Assembly: GCF_000315915.1 (NCBI RefSeq)
Contig: NC_020187.1
Coordinates: 1,426,001-1,490,000 of the forward strand
DNA length: 64,000 nt
Direction of reading: 5' to 3'
Source of the DNA: Henningerozyma blattae CBS 6284
Taxonomy: Eukaryota > Ascomycota > Saccharomycetes > Saccharomycetales > Saccharomycetaceae
Of this stretch, positions 10,409-21,105 are shown in pieces. A program made the position numbers and the translations under genes. The notes under the pieces were generated by a model, which saw only the letters and a program-made list of their open reading frames with translations, was not told the origin of the DNA and did no database searches. The number at the start of each line of letters is the position of its first letter. The stretch's first letter is position 1.

Positions 10409-12682
10409 ATGGATGAATCTAAACCTAACTCTGTATTTCCTTGGGATAAGTTATCGGATGATCTATTATTTGATATATTTTCATCATTACCACAGCCAGA
10501 TCGCTTATCATTATGTCTAGTTAATAAAAGATGCAATAGAATTGCAACAAAATTAATTTATCGAAGAATATATTTAAATGATTCAAACGTTGTTACAAGC
10601 GATTTCATGGATCTTGCGATCAATTGGACTTTGCTGATGATCCCTTCGTATTTACCGGAAGAAAGATCAAGATTATTGGCTAATAAGAAATTGAAAGGAT
10701 TAATTAAGACTTTTATTAGAAACCCAGTAACCTTGAAGAATGTCCAATGGATTAGAATTAATTGGGACTTAGAAGGTGAGTTGCAAAAACGTATCTTGGA
10801 ATTGTTATGTTCAGAGGGTACTTCATTACAAAGGTTAGAAAACATCACAGATCCTTCGTGTAACGATATTATTGCTAATGGGAAAGTTTCCAAATATCAA
10901 GTCACAAGTTTTGATATGGCTCCACCAAATTCTTTACCAGAATTACCTGTACCAGAGAATTATATTCCAAATTTGAAAATATATCTAAGACAAAGAATTT
11001 CTTCTAGATTATCTCATATGACTTTATTCATCGATCCTTTAAAATTATTCAATTATTTGTATCTTTTAAAGGGGAAGTTACAAATTGTTGATTTAAAATT
11101 TCATTGGAGAAGAGAGTTTTTTGATCCTATTTATTTTAAAAATCCAATACGAAATTCTTCGACTTTGCCTCCATTAAGAGATTTATCTGAAATATTCGAT
11201 GTTAGAAGTTTAAAAGTCCTAACCGTTATTTCATGGAATGAACAATTGTTACCAAGAGAAGTAGAAATGATTAAAAATTTTAAAGAATTTATCTATCTAG
11301 AAGATCTTTCATTGATATCAATTAAGCAAGATACAAAATTATTAGTACCGTTATTTGAATATTTAAAGAATTTGAAAAGAATTAAAATGGATTTTTTACA
11401 ACAATATTCACCAGAATCTACAAATCCTGAAATTTTCTTAACAATTTTATTGAATTGTAATAAATTGCAATTCATCGATATGAGATTTGAAGGTATGGAT
11501 CTTCCAATTATCTCAATCAAGGATAGAACCGTTGATATATTACAAAAATGTCAATGTAATAAATGTAATCATGTTTTCAATAAGATTTTAAAAGAAAAAT
11601 TATTCCTCTTTTCGGAAGATATATATTTAGAGGGTGATCATGAAGCTGCAACGAAGGATATATTTACAATGATGAGAGCTTTATCATTATTACCTTATTC
11701 AAAAGCTTGCGATTCTTATCCAAGTGTAAGAACTCAACCAATGAATTTACATGAATTTGTTAATATAATGAATGATAATTTATTTTCTTATCGTAAAAAT
11801 AAAAATCAATTGGTTAAAGATTTTAGTAGAAATATCTTTAAAAAATTGGAATTAAATGATTCATTAAACCTTAATAATGATGATAATAATGATAGTCATA
11901 CTACCCCTCTATCTTTCCATAATGATGATTATAGAGAACAATTTAATAATGATCATGAGATTAATAATGACAATAATAATGATGAATATACCATGAGTGA
12001 AGTCCCGGTTAATGAAACTCCAGTTAACGAATTTACACCTAATGAAAATACTAATGATGACTTATTCGATTATCCAATATACAATGACGCAAATGATAAT
12101 ATTCATCAAAATAGAAATGAAAATGAGAATGCTGTTATTGCATGGGAAGGAGGTAATACACAACCAGAAGAAAATGGGTTTATGACAACAAGGGAACCTA
12201 GTGAAACACCCAATGATGAATTAGTAGAAACAGAAGTTGAAGTGGAAGAAGATGGTGGAATTACTGTAAACTTTGAACCAAATACCAATAATGGGACAAT
12301 AAATATCCCAATTACTAATTTTTCAACAAATGCTTCAGATGCTAGTAGTGGCCTACCGTCTGACTTTTTAGGAATGAGTAATATCTTACCTCCTTATACT
12401 ACTTGTGATGATGATGGCTATTTATTAAAACTACCTCATGAAGTATTAACAGAAAAAGACGTTATTGATTGCTACCATGCATTAATTCATCATTATAGGG
12501 CAACATATATTGCGTTTTTGAGAGGTTTCCCAAAGCTAAGATTTTTAATGTTGAATGATATTCCATCTGTTGTCGTTGAAGAAAACTGTGAAAGAATTTT
12601 CCAACCAGCTTTATATCATGCAGATTATAAGACGAATTTAACAGGCTGGTCATGCTCTAATTCCAATAAAAACGGGAGGTGA
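10409..12682 (+). CDS. DAS1: F-box protein, Das1 family
   Basis: Probable substrate receptor of an SCF ubiquitin ligase, similar to S. cerevisiae Das1 (YJL149W) and its paralogue YDR131C. The product is 757 residues (Das1 is 663). An F-box occupies about residues 9-50 (FPWDKLSDDLLFDIF...LSLCLVNKRCNRIA). An LRR-like helical region follows to about 400, including a cysteine cluster CQCNKCNH near residue 382. Residues about 490-660 are an Asn/Asp/Glu-rich low-complexity insertion. A conserved C-terminal block (LTEKDVIDCYHALIHHYRATY...GFPKLRFLMLNDIPSV) closes the protein. VPS35 (YJL154C) nearby matches chromosome X synteny. Substrates are unknown to me; the split between DAS1 and its paralogue rests on synteny. 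Confidence 0.85.
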   Translation: MDESKPNSVFPWDKLSDDLLFDIFSSLPQPDRLSLCLVNKRCNRIATKLIYRRIYLNDSNVVTSDFMDLAINWTLLMIPSYLPEERSRLLANKKLKGLIKTFIRNPVTLKNVQWIRINWDLEGELQKRILELLCSEGTSLQRLENITDPSCNDIIANGKVSKYQVTSFDMAPPNSLPELPVPENYIPNLKIYLRQRISSRLSHMTLFIDPLKLFNYLYLLKGKLQIVDLKFHWRREFFDPIYFKNPIRNSSTLPPLRDLSEIFDVRSLKVLTVISWNEQLLPREVEMIKNFKEFIYLEDLSLISIKQDTKLLVPLFEYLKNLKRIKMDFLQQYSPESTNPEIFLTILLNCNKLQFIDMRFEGMDLPIISIKDRTVDILQKCQCNKCNHVFNKILKEKLFLFSEDIYLEGDHEAATKDIFTMMRALSLLPYSKACDSYPSVRTQPMNLHEFVNIMNDNLFSYRKNKNQLVKDFSRNIFKKLELNDSLNLNNDDNNDSHTTPLSFHNDDYREQFNNDHEINNDNNNDEYTMSEVPVNETPVNEFTPNENTNDDLFDYPIYNDANDNIHQNRNENENAVIAWEGGNTQPEENGFMTTREPSETPNDELVETEVEVEEDGGITVNFEPNTNNGTINIPITNFSTNASDASSGLPSDFLGMSNILPPYTTCDDDGYLLKLPHEVLTEKDVIDCYHALIHHYRATYIAFLRGFPKLRFLMLNDIPSVVVEENCERIFQPALYHADYKTNLTGWSCSNSNKNGR

Positions 12683-13116
12683 GTGGATCGACAGATGCTG
12701 TCACAAAGAGAGCTACCGTTATTTAACCCTACAAATTTCATCTCTTGCAGAATTCACCTTTGCATTATAACTCTTGTTATAAAAATGCTTTACCCATCAT
12801 TTTTAAAACTCAACTATTTTAGCTGGTTTGAATGTAAGATTTAAACATGCTACTTCAGTTTCCAAATTTTATTACTTTATCTTACACTTCATTATATACT
12901 AATTTATAGATATTAATTTAATCGCGTTTAGAATTACTTATAAGACTGAACTAATACAATTTAAATCATTACTTGAGTTCCACCCTTTTTTTTCATTTAA
13001 TTAATCAATTTTTTTCAAATGGTATGTGTAATTATCAACGATATAAATCAGATAATGAATAAATTGATTACGAGTAAAGGTGTAGTTGGATTACTTCTCA
13101 ACTCTTTCTTAGTTTT
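12683..13116. other. DAS1/YIP1 convergent 3' flanks
   Basis: AT-rich shared terminator region of two convergent genes. Nothing else recognised. Confidence 0.5.
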
Positions 13117-13911
13117 TTAAACAAAAATTGCCATTAATGCAAAGACACTGTAAAAAATCAACAACGGATAGGCAATTAATAATCTTGCATTTGTTAATTG
13201 TAAAAGGGAATTTAAAAAACCAGACGCAGACCATGTACTCCAAATAACAAACAAGCCACCTAACACATAACCAGCCGTGTTGTCTAAAGAATGAAATATA
13301 CCAATACTTGATAAAATACATAAGGGTAAGAAACAATAACCTAAAATAGAAGCAGTGTTAAAAAATTGTAATTTATTATTATTAATATTATTGGAATCAT
13401 TATTTGACATAAACTTTGATAAATTGTGTAATGAAACAGTACCAAATAATGCAACACCATAAATATATCCAAAATGAACCTTACCAGCCATTAAAAGGAA
13501 TAATCCAAATAAAAGGAAGAAAATTACTGGACCTGATAAATCAGAATCATTTAGAATTTCTTGGGAAATACCATTGTTATTCGACGAAGTAGGTATAAGT
13601 ACCATTTTAGTTTTTGTAATAATATGATCAAAATTGATACCGATTTCTTCCAATAGAGGCGGTTCATGAGGATAACCCTTTGTAGATAATGCATATAATA
13701 TACCAGAAGGTAATGGATCTGGAACTAGACCCATTGAATTACCACCATTGTTAGGATCATTTGAAGAATCATATTGGTATGACATGGAACCTTGAGGAAA
13801 CATGAATTGATCAGCTCCATTTGCAGGCTGTTGACCTTGTTGATAGAAGTTTTGATTCATGTTCATATTCATGTTCATATTTTGATTTTGGAAATTCTGC
13901 TGGAATGCCAT
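13117..13911 (-). CDS. YIP1: Golgi/ER Rab-interacting protein Yip1
   Basis: Integral membrane protein that binds Ypt1/Ypt31 GTPases and acts with Yif1 in ER-to-Golgi vesicle formation. The product is 264 residues (yeast 248). The cytosolic N-terminus is Gln/Asn/Met-rich with NMNM repeats. The conserved amphipathic block PPLLEEIGINFDHIITKTKMVL precedes five predicted membrane spans (about 128-150, 152-165, 186-206, 213-235, 243-262). The next gene, RBG2, is divergent, the same YGR172C-YGR173W pairing as in S. cerevisiae, although here a tRNA gene lies between them. Confidence 0.95.
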   Translation of the reverse strand: MAFQQNFQNQNMNMNMNMNQNFYQQGQQPANGADQFMFPQGSMSYQYDSSNDPNNGGNSMGLVPDPLPSGILYALSTKGYPHEPPLLEEIGINFDHIITKTKMVLIPTSSNNNGISQEILNDSDLSGPVIFFLLFGLFLLMAGKVHFGYIYGVALFGTVSLHNLSKFMSNNDSNNINNNKLQFFNTASILGYCFLPLCILSSIGIFHSLDNTAGYVLGGLFVIWSTWSASGFLNSLLQLTNARLLIAYPLLIFYSVFALMAIFV

Positions 13912-14265
13912 CTATGATTACTCTTTGGAATTTTTGTTTAATGTTACACTAAAAATATAAGGTTCAAACTTCAAATCAATATCTATTTAACTTGTTATAA
14001 TTAAAGTGACTTGATTTGAATTGACGTTTTTTTTTAACTTGTTTTAATTTTCAGATGAAGTACACTCAATTTTCACTCGGATTCGACATAAAGCCTTTTT
14101 AACTTAAACAAACAACAAACACGAAACACGCTTAAAAAATCTACAAGACTAAAACCATTATATAACATTAATTTTTAGAGATTTAGCCTAACGTTTATAT
14201 TTGTAATTGAGCTAAAATGTATATATTATCGTCAATTTTTCAAAAAAAAGAAATTCAAAAACAAA
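13912..14265. other. YIP1 5' flank
   Basis: AT-rich upstream region of YIP1, up to the tRNA-Ser gene. No gene seen. Confidence 0.5.
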
Positions 14266-14347
14266 CGACAACTACAGGATTCGAACCTGTGCGGGCAGAG
14301 CCCAAGAGATTTCTAATCTATCGCCTTAACCACTCGGCCAAGTTGCC
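14266..14347 (-). tRNA. tRNA-Ser(AGA)
   Basis: Minus-strand sequence opens GGCAACTTGGCCGAGTGG and closes with AGTTGTC plus discriminator G. The acceptor stem pairs GGCAACT with AGTTGTC (one G-U). The anticodon stem-loop reads AGATT-AGA-AATCT, giving anticodon AGA. A long variable arm (GGGCTCTGCCC) is typical of tRNA-Ser, and the T arm has GGTTCGAATCC. Length 82 nt, no intron, nearly identical to the S. cerevisiae gene. The second T-run, needed for Pol III termination, follows at 14233-14240. Confidence 0.97.
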
Positions 14348-15325
14348 TCTTTTTCTTGAGAATTTATTATCTTATAAACACTAGGAACAAATAGAGAACT
14401 ATGGGAAACGCACGTTGTTATAGCAAGTTTAGTGCTTTAAATATATATTTTACTGGGATTCAAGAGAGTTATACATTGGTATACAATGTTTAAGATGTAA
14501 TGACGATTATATTATTTCGACATATATTGTAAATACTATAACTAAAATGAATATATTTCTTAAATAGTCACGTGATAAAAAGTATTTTACCACTTAATAG
14601 AAAATGATATAATCATATTCCAGCATATTTAAATAAAATGAAAACTTTATAATTGTTACTCATTGTTTTGTAGATACAGCACCACAGTAAAAGGTGACAT
14701 TTAACAAGAATATATAAACTCTATCGTTAAATTTTGCATAATATGTAGTAGTATAGAAATATAATGTAGAGATGTTTCTATCTTAACGATGAACCTGATG
14801 ATATTTCGCTATATGGGTGCTACATATACTTATATCTTACAAAAAAAGTTGAAATAAGTTTTGTAATGGAAAAGATATTGTGTTTAAAATCAGTAAATTG
14901 AATTCTTAATTCAAGCTAATATTTCAATTTCAAATGATATAATAACATTCTTCAAGAACTAAAAAATGTATTTGTAACTAGAAGTTATATTCATCAACAA
15001 TATTACATCAATTTCTTTAATTGTAGGTTATCGGCGTCAAATAGTCTGTTCTGAAAACCATTTTATACCTTCTAATCTTTTGTTGGTGTTATTTTTCATT
15101 TTTTTAACGCCCATCTAAAATTTTGAAAATTCAAGAAAAAATAATCTTAAATCTTAAAAACGATACAAGTTTAAAAGCAATACAATAAAAAAAAGTTGGT
15201 TGCACCTCAAGTCACCACCATTTTAGTGATTTTAGCATTTGATACTGCTCAATAAGCCAAAAAAAAAAAAAAAGGAACTATAGAAGAAAATAACAAATTT
15301 ACACAGATTAATATTATAAAGCAAA
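14348..15325. other. tRNA-Ser/RBG2 intergenic
   Basis: About 1 kb upstream of both the tRNA-Ser gene and RBG2. Contains a GTCACGTGA box at 14568-14576 and a 15-base A run near 15260. It might hold old LTR remnants, as regions upstream of tRNA genes often do, but none has recognisable ends. Confidence 0.45.
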
Positions 15326-16432
15326 ATGGGTATCATCGAAAAAATTCAAGCCATTGAAGAGGAAATGGCTCGTACCCAAAAGAATAAGGCCACAGAACAT
15401 CATTTGGGTTTACTAAAGGGTAAATTAGCACGTTATAGACAACAATTAATAGCTGATGAAGCTGGCAGTTCTGGTGGAGGTGGTACTGGTTTTGAAGTTG
15501 CAAAATCCGGTGATGCAAGAGCCGTGTTAATTGGGTACCCTTCTGTTGGTAAATCCTCTCTATTAGGTAAAATTACCTCAACAAAATCTGAAATTGCACA
15601 TTATTCTTTTACAACTTTAACATCTGTTCCGGGTGTTTTGAAGTATCAAGGTGCTGAAATTCAAATCGTTGATTTGCCAGGTATTATTTATGGGGCTTCT
15701 CAAGGTAAAGGCCGTGGTAGACAAGTTGTTGCAACCGCAAGGACTGCAGATTTAGTTTTAATGGTTTTGGATGCTACTAAAAGTACACATCAAAGAGAAT
15801 CATTGGAGAGAGAATTAGAAAATGTTGGGATTAGATTAAATAAGGAAAGGCCAAATATTTATTTTAAAAAGAAGGATACAGGTGGTGTTAAAGTGTCATT
15901 TACATCACCACCAAAAAATAATTTAACCGATTCTACAATCAAAGCATTATTGAGAGATTATAGAATACATAATGCCGAAGTCTTAGTCAGAGATGAGCAA
16001 TGTTCAATTGATGATTTTATCGATGTCATCAATGAGCAACACATAAATTATGTCAAATGTCTTTACATTTATAATAAAATCGATGCTGTTTCATTGGAAG
16101 AAGTTGATAGATTAGCTAGAGAGCCAAACACAGTTGTTATGTCATGTGAAATGGATTTAGGGTTAGATGATGTTGTTGAGGAGATCTGGTATCAATTAAA
16201 TCTAAGTCGTGTTTATACTAAGAAGCGTGGTGTAAAGCCAGCATTTGATGATCCATTAGTCGTCAGAAATGGTTCAACTGTCGGAGATTTGTGTCATAGC
16301 ATCCATAGAGACTTCCAGGATAAATTTAAATATGCATTAGTATGGGGTTCATCCGCCAAACATTCACCACAGAAATGTGGTTTAAATCACAAAATTCATG
16401 ATCAAGATGTAGTCTCATTGTTCACAAAATAA
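15326..16432 (+). CDS. RBG2: DRG-family GTPase Rbg2
   Basis: Ribosome-associated Obg/DRG GTPase, orthologue of human DRG2. In yeast Rbg2 partners with Gir2 and acts with Gcn1 in translation under stress. The product is 368 residues (yeast 367). The N-terminus has the DRG signature [18 protein letters not shown]. The G domain shows G1 GYPSVGKS (70-77), the DRG effector block [11 protein letters not shown]3 DLPG (116-119) and G4 NKID (250-253), and a TGS domain fills about 290-366. DRG2-type residues ([25 protein letters not shown]) favour RBG2 over RBG1. Position next to YIP1 supports this. Confidence 0.96.
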   Translation: MGIIEKIQAIEEEMARTQKNKATEHHLGLLKGKLARYRQQLIADEAGSSGGGGTGFEVAKSGDARAVLIGYPSVGKSSLLGKITSTKSEIAHYSFTTLTSVPGVLKYQGAEIQIVDLPGIIYGASQGKGRGRQVVATARTADLVLMVLDATKSTHQRESLERELENVGIRLNKERPNIYFKKKDTGGVKVSFTSPPKNNLTDSTIKALLRDYRIHNAEVLVRDEQCSIDDFIDVINEQHINYVKCLYIYNKIDAVSLEEVDRLAREPNTVVMSCEMDLGLDDVVEEIWYQLNLSRVYTKKRGVKPAFDDPLVVRNGSTVGDLCHSIHRDFQDKFKYALVWGSSAKHSPQKCGLNHKIHDQDVVSLFTK

Positions 16433-17514
16433 TTATTTTCATTTTTATATTTTAAAATATTTAAATTGTATATTAAAAATTGAATTGAAGTTTGAGTTTT
16501 TTGGAAGATATGCGAAGAATAGTTTGCATGGGATTGCAATATATTAATATATTCCAATAGCCAATATTATTAGTATTGTAAAAGGAATGCTACTGTTTAT
16601 TACTTTTTATTTTGACGAAGTTTGGTCTTCGCAGTAGTATATTTTATTGCGTCAAGTAGCATCTTTAAGATAAATTATTAGTCTTGAAACAAATATGTTA
16701 CAGGCATCCTTTTTCCAACCACAATAATACCACTTTCAAATTCAAATACTTAGATCCATTAAACTTCACTCTTAAAACCATAATCGACACATCAATCTGC
16801 AGTTATATTGTAATCATTTTCAGTGACTTTTTGTACAATCGAAATATTCTAATATTACCGGCTATTGCACCTGCCAGTAAACCTATCAAGCTAGAGTTTT
16901 CTTCATTGGACAAAGATATAATAGTTATTATGTTTCAATACTGTGTGTCTTCTGCGATATATAATTTTGGCTTATATTCTATCAAACCATTTAGATAGTG
17001 TCAAAACAATCTTCTATTCCTTGACTTCACTTAGTATTAAAACTAGAATCCATTTTTGATCTATTTTCTGCCCCACTTAAATTTCTACGTACTTATAATA
17101 TATCTAGTATTAACTAAAACTAGTAGCACTATTTTTTTTATTGTCAACTTATATAAGTCAACATCAGTTGTAGACCAATTTATAGATACAAAACTTTTTA
17201 AAATTCTATCTTAAAAGAAGAGAGTATCCAATACTAACCTCGTACTTTTAAGCAATTTAATTTTTTTTTCTAAACCATAAATCACTAAAAGAGAATTGTA
17301 TATTTATGAGTCAATAGAAGGAGAAACTAGTTCTATTATTATAATGTATAAATACAAATGGCTAGAAGTGACGAAAAATTGTGTCATAATTTGTTTAATA
17401 TAGTAAATGAATAGAAAAGAATTGTAGTTGAAAGTGTTGATTATTTCTAGAAATAAAAATCAAACATAATCCAAAACTAAACAATATTACCTCTATATCT
17501 TTTTTAGAAAAATC
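16433..17514. other. RBG2/LTR intergenic
   Basis: About 1.1 kb with no recognised gene. A hairpin (GACGAAG...CTTCGC) sits near 16614-16632. A 100-codon open stretch at 16684-16998 begins at TTG and has no recognisable domain; I treat it as chance or relic. A TACTAAC at 17233-17239 has no matching splice sites. Confidence 0.4.
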
Positions 17515-17936
17515 TGTTGTAGACATATGCTAAACAATAAAAAGTAATGTTCTCAAGTTTAGGCTTTAAGCAAACGATCACGTAATCCGATGACTACGAG
17601 TCATACAATCGTACAGTCGTGCGTTCACGCAATTATATGACTATGAGTCATAATATAATGCAATTGTGCAATTGCTTGACAAGTTAGCAAACTAATATTC
17701 AGGATAAATAGTTCTATTTGAAAACGTATAAATAGGGCTACTTATCCATCAAGAATTCATAGGTTTATAGTTCGTTCATATTAATTTTATAGTTATAAGA
17801 AAAACAAGTTATTATTTAAGCACAAGTGGTACTCTAGCTTTTAGTGTAAAAGTCCAATTACTCAAGAACAGTTCAGGTTTGTGTAAACCCTAAGCCCTTA
17901 TAGTATTATTAGTATTGTCCCGATATGATTACAACA
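17515..17936 (+). mobile_element. sigma-like solo LTR (copy 1)
   Basis: A 422-bp solo LTR with termini TGTTGTAGAC...TTACAACA, the same TGTTGT/ACAACA ends as the S. cerevisiae Ty3 sigma element. It has a promoter-like GTATAAATAGGG at about 17726, mid-element, which sets the + orientation. Flanking pentamers are AAATC (17510-17514) and GAATC (17937-17941), one mismatch. Copy 2 begins immediately after GAATC. No internal gag-pol remains. Confidence 0.85.
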
Positions 17937-17941
17937 GAATC
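17937..17941. repeat. 5-bp target site duplication GAATC (left)
   Basis: Pentamer between the two LTR copies. It repeats exactly at 18358-18362 after copy 2, so it is the left target duplication of copy 2 and near-matches the left flank of copy 1. Confidence 0.8.
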
Positions 17942-18357
17942 TGTTGTAGACGAGATTGACTTTATACTCATCTACAAGTTGCTAACTAGAAATTATACAT
18001 AACACTGTGCAACTGCTAGTTGCATACCTGTGAATATCGGTTCGATGCATAATCTCTACTAGTTAGCCAGCATTACTCAAACTGTGCACTCCTACCCTTA
18101 TAAGTAAGTTTACAAACAGTCCAATTAAAGTAAAATGGGAAAGCTGGCGTTGACCTTTGAAAAGTATTTAAAGGCCAGCTTTTCCAGACTTAAGACATAA
18201 ATTTATAGTTCTTTCACATAGTTATTTAGTTTAAAAAAGAACAACAATTATATTCGTAAGTTCGAAGGATTAACTGGTGTTAAGTTAATAAGATTGTTAA
18301 GTTAAGTTTTGGTAGTTACTATTTTAGTGTATCGTACTCCTAAGTTGGTTTACAACA
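17942..18357 (+). mobile_element. sigma-like solo LTR (copy 2)
   Basis: A 416-bp solo LTR with ends TGTTGTAGAC...TTTACAACA, flanked by perfect 5-bp GAATC duplications (17937-17941 and 18358-18362). Internally it differs a lot from copy 1 but shares the stretch ATTTATAGTTC(T/G)TTC and terminal sequences, so it is a diverged subfamily. It ends 17 bp before the mature 5' end of tRNA-Leu, the position expected for Ty3-type integration at a Pol III start site. Confidence 0.85.
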
Positions 18358-18374
18358 GAATCAACAAATACAAT

Positions 18375-18487
18375 GGTTGTTTGGCCGAGCGGTCTAAGGC
18401 GCCTGATTCAAGCGTTAGCTTAACACTCAGAAAGAGTGGAACCCTCAGGTATCGTAAGATGCAAGAGTTCGAATCTCTTAGCAACCA
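18375..18487 (+). tRNA. tRNA-Leu(CAA), intron-containing
   Basis: Opens GGTTGTTTGGCCGAGCGG and ends TTAGCAACC plus discriminator A. The acceptor stem pairs GGTTGTT with AGCAACC. The anticodon loop begins TTCAAG, anticodon CAA at 18409-18411. A 31-nt intron lies at about 18413-18443, one base 3' of the anticodon, as in the S. cerevisiae gene. The variable arm and T arm (GAGTTCGAATCTC) are intact. A T-rich terminator follows at 18489-18500. Confidence 0.97.
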
Positions 18488-19311
18488 CAATTTTTCTTTT
18501 TTCCGCGAAAATTAAAATCACGTGATTGTATAAACCACTTTTTTGAGTAATATACTGTCTCTTCATATTTCTGATTCTGTATATCATTTCTTGGGTGTAT
18601 GTATCATTATTTTATGCTATAAACACTGTTTGGGTCAAAATAACGCAAATGTTACGTAATACCTAAACCTCAAAATATTACACTGGCGTTTCGTATAAAC
18701 AGCATTCAATATTGACATTAGAGTTTCCTTTGAATAATTAATATTTATTACTAGCCTCAACCCTTATATCTTAAATAACCTATCAGAACTCAAAATGCTG
18801 TAACTAATAACAATGCGACGCGAATTCTAGTATCAATATTGACGTGTTTGTGATACGCGTTTCACGTGATGTATCCTTGTTTGGTATCTATCTGCTCTAG
18901 GAGGCACCCCTTGAAAAAAAAAAATAAATCGAGTCAGCTTTAGTTCTCCACTCTTAGTAAGGCCTCTGCCGATGAGCTGAAAAATATATAGTAAAATGAT
19001 AAATTTCAGTTCGCATTCTTGTTGTAATTAAGGTCAGATTATAAATCAAAAATATATATTAAAGGATTTTTTTTCCATAGGACATTTTCGATAACTAGTT
19101 CTAAATATTTATATAAATCACTAATTTTTTATTTCTTTTCACAAATTACCTCTAAGTTCTTTTTTTTTTTTGATTCATTTATTATATCCGTTAAAGTATC
19201 TTTAATTTTATAAATTCAATTACTGTAAATTTACTTTAACTCAAAACTATTTATTAAAAAAATATATTATATTTTTGCCCTCAAGAAACTAAAGACAACT
19301 AGAAAAAAAAA
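18488..19311. other. RNR2 upstream region
   Basis: About 0.8 kb between tRNA-Leu and RNR2. Contains CACGTG boxes at 18521-18526 and 18863-18868 and an MluI box at 18855-18860. No gene seen. Confidence 0.5.
18855..18860. promoter_or_regulatory. MCB element (ACGCGT) upstream of RNR2
   Basis: ACGCGT is the core bound by the Mbp1-Swi6 (MBF) factor that drives G1/S genes, including ribonucleotide reductase genes in yeast. It lies about 450 bp upstream of the RNR2 ATG. Function inferred from motif and neighbour only. Confidence 0.45.
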
Positions 19312-20493
19312 ATGTCCAAACAACCACCAAAAGAAACTCCTTCTAAAGTTGCTGCCAGATCTCTTAGTGGATTGGAAATTTCCGATGCTGAATCTAATTT
19401 GTCTTCTAAATTAGAATCTATCAAGGAAAACAATTATGATCAAGAGTCATTGGAAATGAGATTAAGTAAAGCTACTAAAGAGCATCGTGAATTCTTAGAA
19501 TCACACAAGGTCCAAAGACATGCCTTGAAAGAGTTAGAAAAAGATGAACCTCTTTTGAACAAGGATAAGAAGAGAAAGATTCTATTCCCAATTGAATACC
19601 CAGATATCTACGAGGCATATAAGAGAGCTGAAGCTTCCTTTTGGACTGCTGAAGGGAACAATAGATTGAATGCTAATGAAAGGTTCTTCATTTCAAGAGT
19701 ATTGGCCTTCTTTGCTGCCTCTGATGGTATCGTTAATGAGAATTTAAATGAAAATTTCTCTGTAGAAGTACAGGTTCCAGAAGCAAGACTATTTTATGGT
19801 TTCCAAATTATGATCGAGAATATTCATTCAGAGACTTATTCTTTATTGATTGATACATATATCAAAGATCCAAAGGAATCTCAATTTTTATTTGATGCCA
19901 TTCAGACCATTCCACAAATTAAAGAAAAGGCTGAATGGGCTATTAGATGGATCAATGATAGTGACGCTCTATATGCAGAAAGATTAGTGGCATTTGCATC
20001 CATCGAGGGTATTTTCTTCTCTGGTTCATTTGCTTCTATTTTTTGGTTGAAAAAGAGGGGTTTAATGCCTGGGTTAACTTTCTCTAATGAATTAATTTGC
20101 AGAGATGAAGGTTTGCATACTGATTTTGCTTGTTTATTATTTACTCATATTGAAAATAAACCTAGCCATGATATTATTGAAAAAATTGTCACAGAAGCCG
20201 TGGAAATCGAAAAAAGATATTTCATTGATGCTTTACCTGTAGCATTATTAGGTATGAATGCGGATCTAATGAATCAATATGTGGAATTCGTGGCAGATAG
20301 ATTATTGGTTGCCTTCGGTAATCCAAAGGTTTACAATGTTGAAAATCCATTTGATTTTATGGAAAATATATCTTTAGCTGGTAAGACTAATTTCTTTGAA
20401 AAGAGGGTCTCTGATTATCAAAAGGCTTCAGTCATGGCTGTTGCTTCTAATAAAGAAGCTGGTGGTGCTATGGCTTTCGATGAAAGTTTCTAA
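19312..20493 (+). CDS. RNR2: ribonucleotide reductase small subunit
   Basis: Class I ribonucleotide reductase R2 subunit carrying the diiron-tyrosyl radical centre. The product is 393 residues (yeast Rnr2 is 399). Iron ligands and radical residues are present: D138 (ASDGI), E169 and H172 with radical Y176 (ENIHSETY), E232 (SIEGIFF), E266 and H269 (RDEGLH), plus W111 of the electron path (FWTAE). The acidic C-terminal tail that docks to R1 ends DESF. These residues make it Rnr2-like and not Rnr4-like. RRN7 follows as in YJL026W-YJL025W. Odd: directly after FWTAE the otherwise near-invariant segment with D-L-S-K-D-I-H-D-W is missing, replaced by one Gly (codon 115, at 19654), a clean in-frame loss of about ten residues. 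The Trp of the upstream YHEIW block is also Tyr. Confidence 0.95.
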   Translation: MSKQPPKETPSKVAARSLSGLEISDAESNLSSKLESIKENNYDQESLEMRLSKATKEHREFLESHKVQRHALKELEKDEPLLNKDKKRKILFPIEYPDIYEAYKRAEASFWTAEGNNRLNANERFFISRVLAFFAASDGIVNENLNENFSVEVQVPEARLFYGFQIMIENIHSETYSLLIDTYIKDPKESQFLFDAIQTIPQIKEKAEWAIRWINDSDALYAERLVAFASIEGIFFSGSFASIFWLKKRGLMPGLTFSNELICRDEGLHTDFACLLFTHIENKPSHDIIEKIVTEAVEIEKRYFIDALPVALLGMNADLMNQYVEFVADRLLVAFGNPKVYNVENPFDFMENISLAGKTNFFEKRVSDYQKASVMAVASNKEAGGAMAFDESF

Positions 20494-21105
20494 TGTCAGC
20501 TATATTTAAACGTTTTTCCAATATTATTAATTTTTTTTTTTCGATTTTAAACTTCTATGCCACCTACATATTTAACGATGAACAAGTATCGCCATATTTT
20601 CCATTTTTCTAATTTTGCTAAGCTGAAATGTTACTGTTTAGCTCATTTTTCTTATTCTATTTGATTTATATTTATTTAATGTATGTTTTATTTTAATCTA
20701 CAAAATATATAAGTATATAGCAATTATTAAAATATGCACTTCATAAGAAATTTATTGAACTGAATAGGTGCAACCTAGTACATTGCTGTTTATTAACACA
20801 CTTTGTAATGTTTTAAAGATATTCTCTTGTTGACTTTTTCTTCTAAAAAAAAAAATCTGAATGCGATGCCGCCAAAAGTAGATTAATGAAGAAAAAATGA
20901 ATAATCGATGCCCAACAAATAACATCGAAATTTCAACAAAGAGCTATTGATCTTTACCGCAAAAAAAAGCATTTAAAGTTAATAACCCTTATTAATATAT
21001 ATCTTAGAGGATATAATAATTTTTGTTTCATCATTACTATACTATATAAGAATCTTCCATGAATTTGATCTTGTAAATAGTTAGAAAGAGAAAAAAAGAA
21101 GAGGA
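20494..21105. other. RNR2/RRN7 intergenic
   Basis: AT-rich, no gene. The spacing of about 0.6 kb between same-strand genes is enough for terminator and promoter. Confidence 0.5.

Noticed and set aside
14568..14640. Possible centromere: CDEI-like GTCACGTG followed by AT-rich DNA
   Set aside because: No CDEIII (TTTCCGAA core) at the required distance; other CACGTG sites in the window also lack it.
16684..16998. 104-codon + strand frame after RBG2
   Set aside because: Starts at TTG, no domain or conserved motif recognised, lies in LTR-prone DNA.
17233..17239. TACTAAC branch-site string in intergenic DNA
   Set aside because: No matching GTATGT and no coding exons on either side.
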